A stretch of DNA of 64,000 nucleotides from Hydra vulgaris (taxonomy: Eukaryota; Cnidaria; Hydrozoa; Anthoathecata; Hydridae): positions 72,366,001 to 72,430,000 of the forward strand of contig NC_088921.1 of the NCBI RefSeq assembly GCF_038396675.1. The letters run 5' to 3'. The translations under genes and the position numbers were made by a program. Positions within the stretch are counted from its first letter, which is position 1, and every line of letters starts with the position of its first letter. Positions 1 through 12,887 of the stretch are shown here, in pieces. The notes below the pieces were generated by a model. The model saw nothing but the letters and a program-made list of their open reading frames with translations, was not told the origin of the DNA and did no database searches.

Positions 1-3000
1 ATATTCCATTAATCTGCATTTAGCAAAAATATAATTTACCTATATACTATTAATTCGCTTTCAGCAATAATATATAATTTATCTATATACAATTAATTCG
101 CGCTAAGTGAAATTGTAATTCATCCATATACTATCAATTTGCGCTAAGCGAAATATGTAATTCATCTACATTCAGTTAATTTCGCGCCATGCAAAAATAT
201 AAATTATATATATTCTATTAATTTACATTTATCGAAATATAATTTATCTATATAATATTAATTTGCATTTAGCAAAAATATAATTTATCTATAATACAAT
301 TAATCCGCATTTAGCAAAAATATAATTTATCTATAATACAATTAATCCGCATTTAGCAAAAATATAATTTGTTTATATTATATTAATCTGCATTTATCAA
401 AAATATAATTTATCTATATACTATTAATTTGCTTTTAGTAAAAATATAATTTACCTATATAGTATTAATTTACTTTTAGCAAAAATATAGTTTATCTATA
501 TACAATTAGTTTAAACAAAACAAAAAATATAATTTATATATATTCTATTAATTTACACTTAGCGAAAATATAACTTATCTATATACAATTAATTTGCATT
601 TAGCAAAAATATAAATTATATATATTCTATTAATTCTGCATTTAGCGAAAATACAATTTATCTATTATACAAATAATTTGCATTTAGCGAAAATATAATT
701 TATCTATATTCTATTAATTTGCGCTAAGCGAAAATCTAACTTATCTATTATAGTATTAATTTGCATTTAGCTAAATTCTACTTGTCTATATTCTATTAAT
801 TTGCGCTAAGCGAAAATCTAACTTATCTATATACAATTAATTTGCGTTTAGCAAAAATGTAACTTATCTATATTCTATTAATTCGCGTTAAGCAAAAATA
901 TATAAATTATCTATACACTATAAATTCGCGTTTAGCGAAATATAATTTATCTATACAGTATTAATTTGTATTTAACAAAAATATAATTTATCTATCTATA
1001 CTGTATTAATTTGCATTTAACAAAAATATAATTCATGTATATATTATTAATCTGCATTTAACAAAAATATAATTCGTCTATATAGTATTAATTTGCTCAA
1101 TCAAAAATATAATTCATCTATATAGTATTTATTTTGCGTTTAACAAAAATATAATTTATCTATATAGTATTAATTTGCGCTTAACAAAAATGTAATTTAT
1201 CTATACAGTATTAATTTGTGCAAGCTAAAATATAATTCATCTATATAGTGTTAATTTGCATTTAACAAAAACATAATTCATCTATATAGTATTAATTTGC
1301 ATTTAGCAAATATGTAATTTACCTATATAGTGTTAATTTGCATTAAGCAAAAATATAATTTATCTATACAGTATTAATTTGCGTCAAAGAAAAATTTAAT
1401 TTATATATATAAAATTAATTTGCGCTAAATAAAAAATGTAATTTACTTATATACTATTAATTTGCATTTAGCGATATATAATTTACCTATATACGATTAA
1501 TTTGCATTTAGCGAAATATAATTTACCTATATACAATTAATTTGTATTTTAACAAAAATGTAACTTATCTATATAAGATTAATTTGCATTTAACAAAAAT
1601 ATAATTTACCTATATACAAATAATTTGCGCTAAGCAAAAAATATAATTTATATATATAAAATTAATTTACGCTTAGCAAAAATCTAACTTATCTATATAC
1701 AATTAATTTATATTTAGCGAAAATATAAATTATCTATATAATATTAATTTACACAGAGCAAAAAATATAAATTATATATATTCTATTAATTTGTTTTTAG
1801 CGAAAATATAATTTACCTATATACTATTAATTTGCTTTTAGCAAAAATGTAATTTATCTATAATTAATTAATTTGCTTTTAGCGAAAATATAATTTACAT
1901 ATATACTATTAATTTGCATTTAGCGAAAATGTAACTTATCTATAATTAATTAATTCGCGCTAAGCAAAAATATAATTTATCTATATAAGATTAATCTGCG
2001 CTGCGCAAAGTAAAAAATTTAAATTATATATATACTATTAATTTGCTTTTAGCAAAAATGTAATTTACCTATATACTATTAATTTGCTTTTAGCGAAAAT
2101 ATAATTTACCTATATACTATTAATTTGCATTTAGCGAAAATATAATTTGCCTATATGCAAATAATTTTCACTAAGCAAAAATGTAATTTATCTATATACA
2201 AATTATTTTCTTTTAGCGAAAATGTAATTTATCTATTATACAATTAATTTGCGCCAAAACAAAAAATATAAATTATATATATTCTATTAATTTGTGTTGA
2301 GCGAAATATAATTTATCTATACACTCTATTAATTTACATTTAGCAAAAATATAATTCATATGTGCGCTATTAATTTGCGTTGAGCAAAAATACAATTTAT
2401 CTATATACTATTAATTTGCTCTCCAAACAAAAAATATAATTTACCTATAATACAATTAATTTACGTTTAGTAAAAATATAATTTATCTATATAGTATTAA
2501 TTTGCTCTCCAAACAAAAAATATAATTTACCTATAATGCTATTAATTTGCGTTGAGCAAAAATGTAATTTACCTATAATGCTATTAATTTGCGTTGAGTA
2601 AAAATGTAATTTACCTATAATACAATTAATTTGCATTTAGCAAAATGTAATTTATCTATTATACAGATAATTTGCATTTAGCAAAAATATAATTTACCCT
2701 ATATACTATTAACTTGCATTTAGCGAAAATATAATTTAACTATAATACAATTAATTTGCTCTCCAAATAAAAATGTAATTTATCTATTATACAAATAATT
2801 TGCATTTAATAAAAATATAATTTGCCTATATATTATTAATTCTGCATTTGGCGAAAATATATTTTATCTATAATAATATTAATTTACATTTAGTAAAATG
2901 TAATTTACCTATATACTAATAATTTGCATTTAGCGAAAATGTAATTTACCTATATACTATTAATTTGCGCAAAGCAAAAAATATAATTTATCTATATCCT

Positions 3001-6000
3001 ATTAATTTGCATTTAGTGAAAATATAATTTACCTATATACTATTAATCGCATTTAGTGAAAATATAATTTACCTATAATACAATCAATCTGCGTTAAACA
3101 AAAAATGTAATTTATCTATTATACAAATAATTTGCATTTAGCAAAAATATAATTTACCTATATACTATTAATTTGCATCTAGTAAAAATGTAATTTATCT
3201 ATTATACAAATAATTTGCATTCAGCAAAAATGTAATTTATCTATATACTATTAATTTGCATTTAGTAAAAATGTAATTTGCTTATAATACAAATAATTTG
3301 CATTTAGCAAAAATGTAATTTACCTATAATACAAATAATTTGCATTTAGCAAAAATGTAATTTTCCTATAATACAAATAATTTGCATTTAGCAAAAATGT
3401 AATTTACCTATAATACAAATAATTTGCATTTAGCAAAAATGTAATTTACCTATAATACAAATAATTTGCATTTAGCAAAAATGTAATTTACCTATAATGA
3501 TTAGTTTGCGCTAAGCGAAATATATGATTTATCTATATAAGATTAATTCTGTATTTAGTGAAAATATAATTCATCTATATTCTATTAATTTGCATTCATC
3601 AAAAACGTAAATTATCTATATTCTATTAATTTGCGCCAAGCAAAAATATAATTTACTTATATAATATTAATCTGCATTTAGTGAAAATATAATTTACCTA
3701 TAATACAAATAATTTGTATTAGCAAAAATGTAATTTACCTATATACAATTAATTTGCATTAAACAAAAATATAATTTACTTATATAATATTAATCTGCAT
3801 TTAGTGAAAATATAATTTACCTATAATACAAATAATTTGTTATTAAAGAAAAAATGTAATTTACCTATATACTATTAATTTGCGTTTAGCAAAATATATA
3901 ATTTATCTATATACAATTAATTTACGTCAAATAAAAAATATAAATTATATATATATTCTATTAATTTGCGTTTAACGAAATATAATTTGTCTATATACGA
4001 TTAATTTACCTCAACAAAAATATATTTTATATATATTCTATTAATTCTGCATTTAGCAAAAATATAATTTATCTATCTAGTATTAATTCGCGCCAAGCAA
4101 AAATATAAATTATCTATATAAAATTATTTTGCGCTAAACAAAAAATATAATTTATCTATCTAGTATTAATTTGTATTTAGCAAATATGTAATTTATCTAC
4201 TTAGTGTTAATTTGCATTTAGCAAAAATGTAATTTATCTATAACACAAATAATTTACTTTTAACAAAAATATAATTTACCTATAACACAAATAATTTGCG
4301 TTTAGCGAAAATATATATTTATCTATATATTATTAACCTGCTCTCCAAACAAAAATATATTTTATCTATATACTATTAATTTGAGCTAAGCGAAATATAT
4401 ATTTCATCTATATATTATTTATTACATTATCAAAAATATATTTTATCTATATTCTGTTGATTCGCGCCAAACAAAAAATATAATTTACCTATATACTATT
4501 GATTTGAATTTAGCGAAAATATAATTTACCTATATACTATTGATTTGCATTTAGCGAAAATATAATTTACCTATATACTATTAATTTGCATTTATCGAAA
4601 ACGTAATTTATCCATATACTATTATTCATATTAAACAAAAATATAATTCATCTATATATTATTAATTTGCGCAAACAATAAATATAATTTATCTATATTC
4701 TGATTAATTTGCATTTAGCAAAAATATATTTTATCTATATACTATTAATTTGTATTTAGCGAAATATATATGTTATCTATATTCTGATTAATTCGCATTC
4801 AGCAAAAATATATTTTATCTATATACTATTAATTATGCATTTAGCAAAAATATATATTTATATATATATACTATTAATTCTGTATTAGCAAAAATATATT
4901 TTATCTATATACTATTATTTAGCCTTTAGCGAAAATGTAATTTATCTATATATATAATTATTTTTTTGCATTTAGCGAAAATGTAATTTATCTATAATAC
5001 AATTAATTTGTATTTAACAAAAATATAATTTCTCTATTATACAAATAATTTACATCAAGCAAAAATATATAATTTCTCTATAATACAAATAATTTGCATT
5101 TAGCAAAAATATAATTTATCTATAATACAAATAATTTGCGTAAAACAAAAAATGTAATTTGTCTATAATACAAATAATTTGCGTAAAACAAAAATGTAAT
5201 TTATCTATAATACAAATAATTTACGTAAAACAAAAATGTAATTTATCTATAATAATACAAGTAATTTGCGTTAAGCAAAAAACGTAATTTATCTATAATA
5301 CAAATAATTTGCGTTTAGCAAAAATATAATTTATCTATAATACAAGTAATTTGCGTTTAACAAAAATGTAATTTATCTATAATAGAAATAATTTACGTTT
5401 AGCAAAAATATAATTTATCTATAATACAAATAATTTGCGTAAAACAAAAAATATAATTTATCTATAATATAAATAATTTTCTTTTAGCAAAAAAGTAATT
5501 TATCTATAATACAAATAATTCTCGTTTAGCAAAAAATATAATTTATCTATAATGCAAATAATTTGTATTTACCAAAATATAATTTATCTATAATACAAAT
5601 AATTTGTGTAAAACAAAAATATAATTTATTTATAATGCAAATAATTTGTATTTAACAAAATATAATTTATCTATAATACAAATAATTTACGTTTAGCAAA
5701 AATATAATTTATCTATAATACAAATAATTTGCGTTAAGCATAAAAATGTAATTTATCTATAATGCAAATAATTTGCGTTAAGCATAAAAATGTAATTTGT
5801 CTATAATACAAATAATTTGCGTTTAGCAAAAATATAATTTGTCTATAATACAAGTAATTTGCGTTAAGCAAAAAAATGTAATTTATCTATAATACAAATA
5901 ATTTGCATTTTAGCGAAAATGTAATTTATCTATATACAGTTAATTTGCGTTTAATAAAAATATAATTTATCTATAATACAAATAATTTGCGTTTAATAAA

Positions 6001-7620
6001 AAATATAATTTAACTATATACTATTAATTCTGCATTTTACCGAAAATGTAATTTGTCTATAATACAAGTAATTTGTGTTAAGCAAAAAATGTAATTTATC
6101 TATAATATAAATAATTTGCATAAAAACAAAAAATGTAATCTATCTATAATACAAATAATTTTCATAAAAACAAAAAATATAATTTATCAATAATACAAAT
6201 AATTTGTGTTAAACAAAAATATAATTTATCTATAATACAAATAATTTGTATTTAACAAAAATGTAATTTATCTATAATACAAATAATTTGTATTTAGCAA
6301 AAAAATATAATTTATCTATAATACAAATAATTTGCGTAAAACAAAAATGTAATTTATCTATAATAATACAAATAATTTACATTAAGCAAAAATGTAATTT
6401 ATCTATAATACAAATAATTTTCATAAAAACAAAAAAATGTAATTTATCTATAATACAAATAATTTGTGTAAAACAAAAATGTAATTTATCTATAATACAA
6501 ATAATTTACGTTTAACAAAAATGTAATTTACCTATAATACAAATAATTTGCATAAAAATAAAAAATTTATTTATCTATAATACAAATAATTTGCATTTAA
6601 CAAAAATATAATTTCTCTATATTTTACTGATTCACTCTCCAAAAAAAACATAATTACCTATGTAAAATTAATTTACACAAATAAAAAATGTAATTTAACT
6701 ATACATAATTAATTACGCATTTTAGCGAAAATGTAATTTATCTATAATACAAATAATTTGCGTAAAACAAAAAATATAATTTATCTATAATGCAAATAAT
6801 TTTCGTTTAGCAAAAATGTAATTTATCTATAATACAAATAATTCGCGTTTAGCAAAAAATATAATTTATCTATAATGCAAATAATTTTCGTTTAGCAAAA
6901 ATGTAATTTATCTATAATACAAATAATTCGCGTTTAGCAAAAAATATAATTTATCTATAATGCAAATAATTTGTATTTAATAAAATATAATTTATCTATA
7001 ATACAAATTATTTGCATTTAGCAAAAATGTAATTTATCTATAATGCAAATAATTTGTATTTAACAAAATATAATTTATCTATAATACGAATAATTTGTGT
7101 AAAACAGAAACGTAATTTATCTATAATACAAATAATTTGCATTTAGCGAAATTTAATTTATCTATAATGCAAATAATTTGTATTTAACAAAATATAATTT
7201 ATCTATAATACGAATAATTTACGTTTAGCAAAAATATAATTTATCTATATACAATTAATTCACTCTTAGTGAAATATAATTTATCTATATATAATTAATT
7301 TGCGATCAGCAAAATTTTAATTTATCTATAATACAAATAATTTGCATAAACAAAAAATATAATTTAACTATATACTATTAATTCTGTATTTTAGCGAAAA
7401 TGTAATTTATCTATAATAGAAATAATTTGTATTTAGCAAAAAATATAATTTGTCTATAACACAAATAATTTACGTAAAACAAAAAATATAATTTATCTAT
7501 AACACAAATAATTTACTTTTAACAAAAATGTAATTTATCTATAATACAATTTAATTTGCGTTTAATAAAAATATAATTTATCTATATTCTATTAATTTGC
7601 TCTTAGCAAAATATATAACC
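1..7620. repeat. Terminal degenerate tandem repeat array, ~42 bp unit
   Basis: About 180 imperfect copies of a unit of roughly 42 bp fill this stretch. Between 3301 and 3480 successive copies are exactly 42 bp apart. The unit has three parts: TAATTTGCATTTAGC, then AAAAATATAATTTA, then CTATA(T/A)ACTAT or CTATAATACAAA. The part TTTGC-N5-GCAAA can fold into a 5-bp stem with a 5-base loop. Central variants include GCGCTAAGC, GCGCCAAGC, GCATTTAGC and GCTCTCCAAAC. There is no coding pattern, and the short open frames here simply read the repeat. Position at the window edge next to a multigene region suggests a genome terminus, as asfarvirus ends also carry tandem repeats. Confidence 0.93.
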
Positions 7621-7850
7621 AATCTGTATTACATTTAGATTTATTTTTTTTCTTAACCAACATTAATTATCTATGTTGTATTAATATATGTTTATTTTTA
7701 TTTTTAATTTCACATCCAGTAAATATTAATATTTATATGATTTTAATTTTCTAATAATATTACAATAACAACAATATATGAATTTAATTTCTAATTTGAT
7801 ATTATTAAACATATAATGCATGCATATGCTAATTTAATTTATAATGTATA
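7621..7850. other. Unique spacer between the two arrays
   Basis: About 230 bases of AT-rich sequence that fit neither repeat unit. It contains a T8 run at 7646-7653 and a GCATGCATATGC-like word near 7819. I see no open frame of note, RNA gene or family remnant. Confidence 0.7.
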
Positions 7851-9205
7851 ATGTATGATGTAAATATATTACAAGCGTGTAAATTTAATTTGCGCTTGTG
7901 TAAAAATGTGTTACAACAAATTACACATGTTTGCAACTTGTGCAAATTAAATTACACATGTTTGCAACTTGTGCAAATTAAATTACACATGTTTGCAACT
8001 TGTGCAAAATTGTGTTACAACAAATTACACATGTTTGCAACTTGTGCAAATTAAATTACACATGTTTGCAACTTGTGCAAAATTGTGTTACAACAAATTA
8101 CACATGTTTGCAACTTGTGCAAATTAAATTACACATGTTTGCAACTTGTGCAAATTAAATTATACATGTTTGCAACTTGTGCAAAATTGTGTTACAACAA
8201 ATTACACATGTTTGCAACTTGTGCAAAATTGTGTTACAACAAATTACACATGTTTGCAACTTGTGCAAATTAAATTACACATGTTTGCAACTTGTGCAAA
8301 TTAAATTACACATGTTTGCAACTTGTGCAAAATTGTGTTACAACAAATTACACATGTTTGCAACTTGTGCAAATTAAATTACACATGTTTGCAACTTGTG
8401 CAAATTAAATTACACATGTTTGCAACTTGTGCAAAATTGTGTTACAACAAATTACACATGTTTGCAACTTGTGCAAAATTGTGTTACAACAAATTACACA
8501 TGTTTGCAACTTGTGCAAAATTGTGTTACAACAAATTACACATGTTTGCAACTTGTGCAAAATTGTGTTACAACAAATTACACATGTTTGCAACTTGTGC
8601 AAATTAAATTACACATGTTTGCAACTTGTGCAAATTAAATTACACATGTTTGCAACTTGTGCAAAATTGTGTTACAACAAATTACACATGTTTGCAACTT
8701 GTGCAAAATTGTGTTACAACAAATTACACATGTTTGCAACTTGTGCAAATTAAATTACACATGTTTGCAACTTGTGCAAAATTGTGTTACAACAAATTAC
8801 ACGTGTTTGCAACTTGTGCAAATTAAATTACACATGTTTGCAACTTGTGCAAAATTGTGTTACAACAAATTACACGTGTTTGCAACTTGTGCAAATTAAA
8901 TTACACATGTTTGCAACTTGTGCAAAATTGTGTTACAACAAATTACACATGTTTGCAACTTGTGCAAAATTGTGTTACAACAAATTACACATGTTTGCAA
9001 CTTGTGCAAAATTGTGTTACAACAAATTACACATGTTTGCAACTTGTGCAAATTAAATTACACATGTTTGCAACTTGTGCAAATTAAATTACACATGTTT
9101 GCAACTTGTGCAAAATTGTGTTACAACAAATTACACATGTTTGCAACTTGTGCAAAATTGTGTTACAACAAATTACACATGTTTGCAACTTGTGCAAATT
9201 ACAAT
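7851..9205. repeat. Two-unit interleaved tandem array (31 bp and 42 bp)
   Basis: About 34 near-identical copies. Every copy contains TTACACATGTTTGCAACTTGTGCAAA. It is followed either by TTAAA (unit A, 31 bp) or by ATTGTGTTACAACAAA (unit B, 42 bp). Reading from 7921 the order is A A B A B A A B B A A B A A B B B B A A B B A B A B A B B B A A B B. Copies differ by very few bases (TATACATG near 8161; ACACGTG near 8801 and 8873), so the array is young or homogenised. TTTGCA-ACTTG-TGCAAA is a 6-bp stem with a 5-base loop. The overlapping open frames of 65-108 codons on both strands are artefacts of the repeat. Confidence 0.95.
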
Positions 9206-9215
9206 TTTTAAATTC

Positions 9216-9839
9216 TTAATTTTTAAAATTATCATTTAAATTTACATTTACATTCGCTGAATATTCGTCGACATTTTCTTTTTCGCAGCCTATAGTAAAA
9301 CTTTTTCGAATTTTATTTTCCTTTATATCCTTAATGATTTCTTCATTTATATAACATTCTATCAATAAATGTTTACCATCTTTAGTGATATGATATGTAT
9401 TTTCCGGTGTTGATATTTCTAACTCCACTCCGCACCTTTTTAACAAATTATCTAGTTGATTTAATTTATTATTGCGACAAATATAAATTTTATAATCAGA
9501 AAGACCAATAATATATTTATTTTTTTCTAACATATTATCTATCAAATTAACAGCGCATATAATATATTTATTCTTTAAATTAGTAAAAGTATCTCTTACT
9601 ATTTCATGGAAATTTTTATTATTATCGGCATAATATTTAATTATTTCAGTGTTTGTTTTTTTTATTTCTTCTAAATCTGTATTGATATTTTCTTCATTTT
9701 TTGGAGAAATAATAATTTGTGAATTTTCATAATACACTATTTCACCTTTAAATCTCTCATATAAATCATATAGACTATAATGTTCTAATTTAATATCTTT
9801 ATATTTCATTAATTCTTTTGTAGATGATGTAATAGACAT
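9216..9839 (-). pseudogene. MGF paralogue, C-terminally truncated at the repeat array
   Basis: A 207-residue frame showing landmarks 1-4 of the superfamily: SPKNEEN at 46-52, the Asn-x-x-x-Ile-x-x-Tyr helix near 63-70, LLKRCGVE at 132-139 and FTIGCEKE at 181-188. It stops about 45-60 residues short of its nearest relatives (11921-12754 and the gene ending at 10007), so the whole Tyr-Tyr C-terminal module is missing. The stop lies 11 bases from the last repeat copy, which suggests that array growth or recombination removed the 3' end. It may still make a shortened protein. The start ATG follows TTATTTTAAATAAGA, an AT leader like those of its neighbours. Function unknown. Confidence 0.75.
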
Positions 9840-10006
9840 TCTTATTTAAAATAAGTAATATAAAATTTTATTGTTTCTTGATTTATTAAATTATGATATA
9901 TCATCGTCAAATCAATAAACAAATATAATATGTTTGATGAAGCGAAAAAATAAATAATAATTTAAATTATTTTTTTTATTTTTTGCAAACATATATTATA
10001 ATTATT

Positions 10007-10794
10007 TTAATAGATATTAATATTTAATTCATCACGTAAATAATTCAAGAATTTTAGAAGTTTTATTTCTTGTTGATTAAGTTGAATGTTACTATTAATT
10101 TTTATCAATATTTCCCTATAATAACTTTCCATATTAATAGTGTCTAATAAAATCCATATCATATAATTCATAACAAAATTATCGATCACAAAATCTACAT
10201 TTATATTTTCTAAATATTCATCTACATTTTCTTTTTCGCAACCTATAGTAAAATTTCCTTGAATTTCACAATCTCTCACATCTTTTACTATTTTTTCATT
10301 TATATCAAAATCATTTAACAGTGTATTATTGTTTAAAATAATATTATATGTATTTTTTGGCATTAATATATTTAATTCTACTCCGCACTTTTTTAATAAA
10401 TTAGATAATTTATTTAATTTAGTATTTTTAGTTAAATTATTATTTTTATGTCCAGAAAAAGTAGTAAAATATTTATTTCCATTTATTACATCATGTACTA
10501 ACTTAACAACACATATATAATATTTATTCTTTAAGTTAATAAAAATATTTCTGAGTATTCTGTGGAAATTTTTATTATTATCTATATAATTTTCAATGAT
10601 TTCAATATTTGTTTTTTCTATATCTTTTAAATCCACGTTGGTATTTTCTTCGTTTTTGGGAAAATAAAAATTTTTGATTGTTTAGCGCAAATTATTTCAT
10701 TACCGAGTTTTTTAAACGAAGTATAATTAATTAAGTATTCTAATTTAATATTTTTAAATTTTATTGAATTTTCTTTTGATTGTGTGTTGGACAT
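10007..10794 (-). pseudogene. MGF paralogue broken by a frameshift in the Pro-Lys motif
   Basis: The start ATG at 10794 opens a frame that runs as far as the Pro-Lys motif and then hits a stop at 10627-10629. The rest of the protein (10007-10636, landmarks 2-5 including CGVELNI, FTIGCEKENV and a final Gln/Glu-rich helix) continues in another frame. The shift lies in or beside the homopolymer at about 10651-10660, so a sequencing error cannot be excluded. The downstream frame has no ATG before the second helix. Its FTIGCEKENVDEY is shared with 9216-9839, so the two are close duplicates. Confidence 0.75.
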
Positions 10795-10903
10795 TTTTAT
10801 TATAATAGATTTTATTTAAAAATATGGTGCGTTAAATTCAAATCAGCGAAAATAATATTAATTAAATATAAAGCAAAAAAAACAAATTATCATTTAAAAT
10901 CGT

Positions 10904-11785
10904 CTAATAATAATAATCCGAATCAATATTAAGTCCATCATAAATATAATCGAGAAATTTTAGAAATTTTATTTCTTCTTCACTGACTTAAACGTCGTTT
11001 TTTATTTTTTCTATTAATTTAATATAATAATCGTCTAGATTAACGGTTTCTAATAAAAACCATATTATATCATTTATCACCACTTGTTTATAATTAAATT
11101 TATTTGATTTTATTTTATATTCGTCAATGCAAATAATACTGCGTTCATCATTTATGTAATTTACGGAAAAGTTATCAGATCCTGTATAATAATAAGAGTA
11201 GGTTTTTAAATTTATAAAATCTCTGAAAAAGCTATTTTTTTCTTCTTCTTCTCTTATAATTTTTTCCATTTTTCTATATTCAGAATATTCTGATGATAAT
11301 ATTTCTTTATTCTTTTTAATATAATAATAATCATTAGGCGCTAATGTTGATATTCCTACTCCGCATTTCTTTAATATATTATGTAATTTATATGTATTAT
11401 GATACCTCATATTATATCTAAATCCTTCTTTATCGTATCCAGAGTAACCGGTAAAATAAATATCTTTTTCATTCAATATATCATCTACTAATTCGATATA
11501 ACATATTATATATTTATTCTTTAAATTAATAAAAATATCTCTAAATATTTCATGCAAATTTTTTTTATTATCAATATAATCTTTAATTACTTCCATATTT
11601 GTCGTTTTAATTTTTTCTAAGTCAATTTTAGAATTTTCTTCATTCTTTGGAAAGATAATTAAATTTAAATACTTAATGAAATTGATCTTACTATCTTTTT
11701 TTAATTTTATGATTCGAGAAATAGTACATTTTTTAAATTGTACATCTTTATACTGTAACAAATTCGCTTCAGTAGATACTAGCAT
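10904..11785 (-). pseudogene. MGF paralogue with an in-frame TAA before the last helix
   Basis: The 265-residue frame from 11785 ends at TAA (10988-10990). The same frame stays open behind it to TAG at 10904-10906, and that extension encodes the Glu-Glu-rich terminal helix seen intact in 11921-12754. Landmarks: IFPKNEEN at about 44-51, CGVGI in the middle, and a variant of landmark 4 (YYTGSD). The Tyr-Tyr pair (DDYY) lies just before the stop, so only the last helix would be lost. It may be functional as a shortened form. Confidence 0.75.
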
Positions 11786-11920
11786 GTTCCTGATATTTTA
11801 TTTTAAAATGATCGATATAAATTTATTTATTATATTTTTTTCAAAAATAATATAATCAAATATAATATTAGTTAAAGCAAAAAAAAAAATAAATGATCGA
11901 TAACTTAAAAATTTATCTAT

Positions 11921-12754
11921 TTATTTAAATCCAATAATATCTCGACTATTATTAAGTCTGTCGTAAATATAATCAAAGAATTTTAGGAGTTTTATTTCCT
12001 CTTCGTCGAGTTGAATATTATTTTTTATTTTCTTTATCAACTCAAAATAATAATCATTAAGATTAATAGTTTCTAATAAATACCATATTATATCATTTAT
12101 TACTTCATATCTATTATTGTCGAATTTATCTGCCTTTACTTTATGTTTTTTAACATCACATATATTGCTACCTATATAATTTATTATCGGGTTATTTTCC
12201 GCTCTTATATTTTTTTCCATTTTTTTATACTCATCATATTCTGAAGATAATAGTTTTTTGTTTTTTTTAATATAATAATTATCTTCTGGTACTAATGCTT
12301 TTATCTCTACTCCACATTTCCTCAATGTATTATGTAACTTATGTGTGTTACTATAATACATATTTTCTCTATATATTATTCCACCTTCATATTTATATCC
12401 AGAATAACCAGTGAAATACATATTACCATCCAATATGTCGTCTACTAATTCAATATAACATATTATATATTTATTTTTTAGATTAATAAAAATATCCTTA
12501 AGTATCTTATACAGATTTTTTTCATCGTCGACAGTGTTTTTAATTGTTTCTATGTTTGTTGTTTTAATTTTTTCTAAATCGATTTCTGCTTTAGAACTTT
12601 CTTCATTCTTTGGAAAAATAATTAAATTTAAATAATCGACTCTACATATTATATTAACATAATATTTCTTTATTTTAGTTCGAGAAATTGTGCATTTTTT
12701 TAATTGTAGATCTTTATATTGCATCGAAATTTTCTTAGATAGCGGATTTTCCAT
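11921..12754 (-). CDS. MGF paralogue, 277 aa, intact
   Basis: An unbroken reference member for this block. IFPKNEE lies at 46-52, the KTTNIETI helix near 63-70, the LKNKY end of the second helix near 91-95, LRKCGVEI at 143-150, YIGSN at 192-196, the Tyr-Tyr pair at about 234-235 and an acidic helix (LDEEEIKLL) near 248-256. The start follows a TTTTAAAATAA leader. It is most similar to 12888-13802 and 10904-11785. No signal peptide, membrane segment or known enzyme motif is visible. Confidence 0.85.
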   Translation of the reverse strand: MENPLSKKISMQYKDLQLKKCTISRTKIKKYYVNIICRVDYLNLIIFPKNEESSKAEIDLEKIKTTNIETIKNTVDDEKNLYKILKDIFINLKNKYIICYIELVDDILDGNMYFTGYSGYKYEGGIIYRENMYYSNTHKLHNTLRKCGVEIKALVPEDNYYIKKNKKLLSSEYDEYKKMEKNIRAENNPIINYIGSNICDVKKHKVKADKFDNNRYEVINDIIWYLLETINLNDYYFELIKKIKNNIQLDEEEIKLLKFFDYIYDRLNNSRDIIGFK

Positions 12755-12887
12755 TATTTATTTTAAAATAACTAATGTAGATTTATTTAGTATACTTTTT
12801 TAAAATTAATGCGCCAAAATAATAGCTATAAATAAATATAATCTTTGTTAGACGAAAAAAATAATAATTTAAAATTTATCTATTTAT

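Noticed and set aside
6288..6515. 75-codon open frame on the + strand
   Set aside because: It reads the 42-bp repeat; its periodic Cys-Asn-Leu-Ser-Ile pattern is the repeat translated, with no start or promoter context.
7851..9205. CRISPR array
   Set aside because: There are no unique spacers. The variable part is only one of two fixed linkers, and no cas-like genes are present.
7851..9211. A dozen overlapping open frames of 65-108 codons on both strands, with Cys-rich repeats
   Set aside because: They overlap in several frames and all translate the 31/42-bp array; a coding array would favour one frame.
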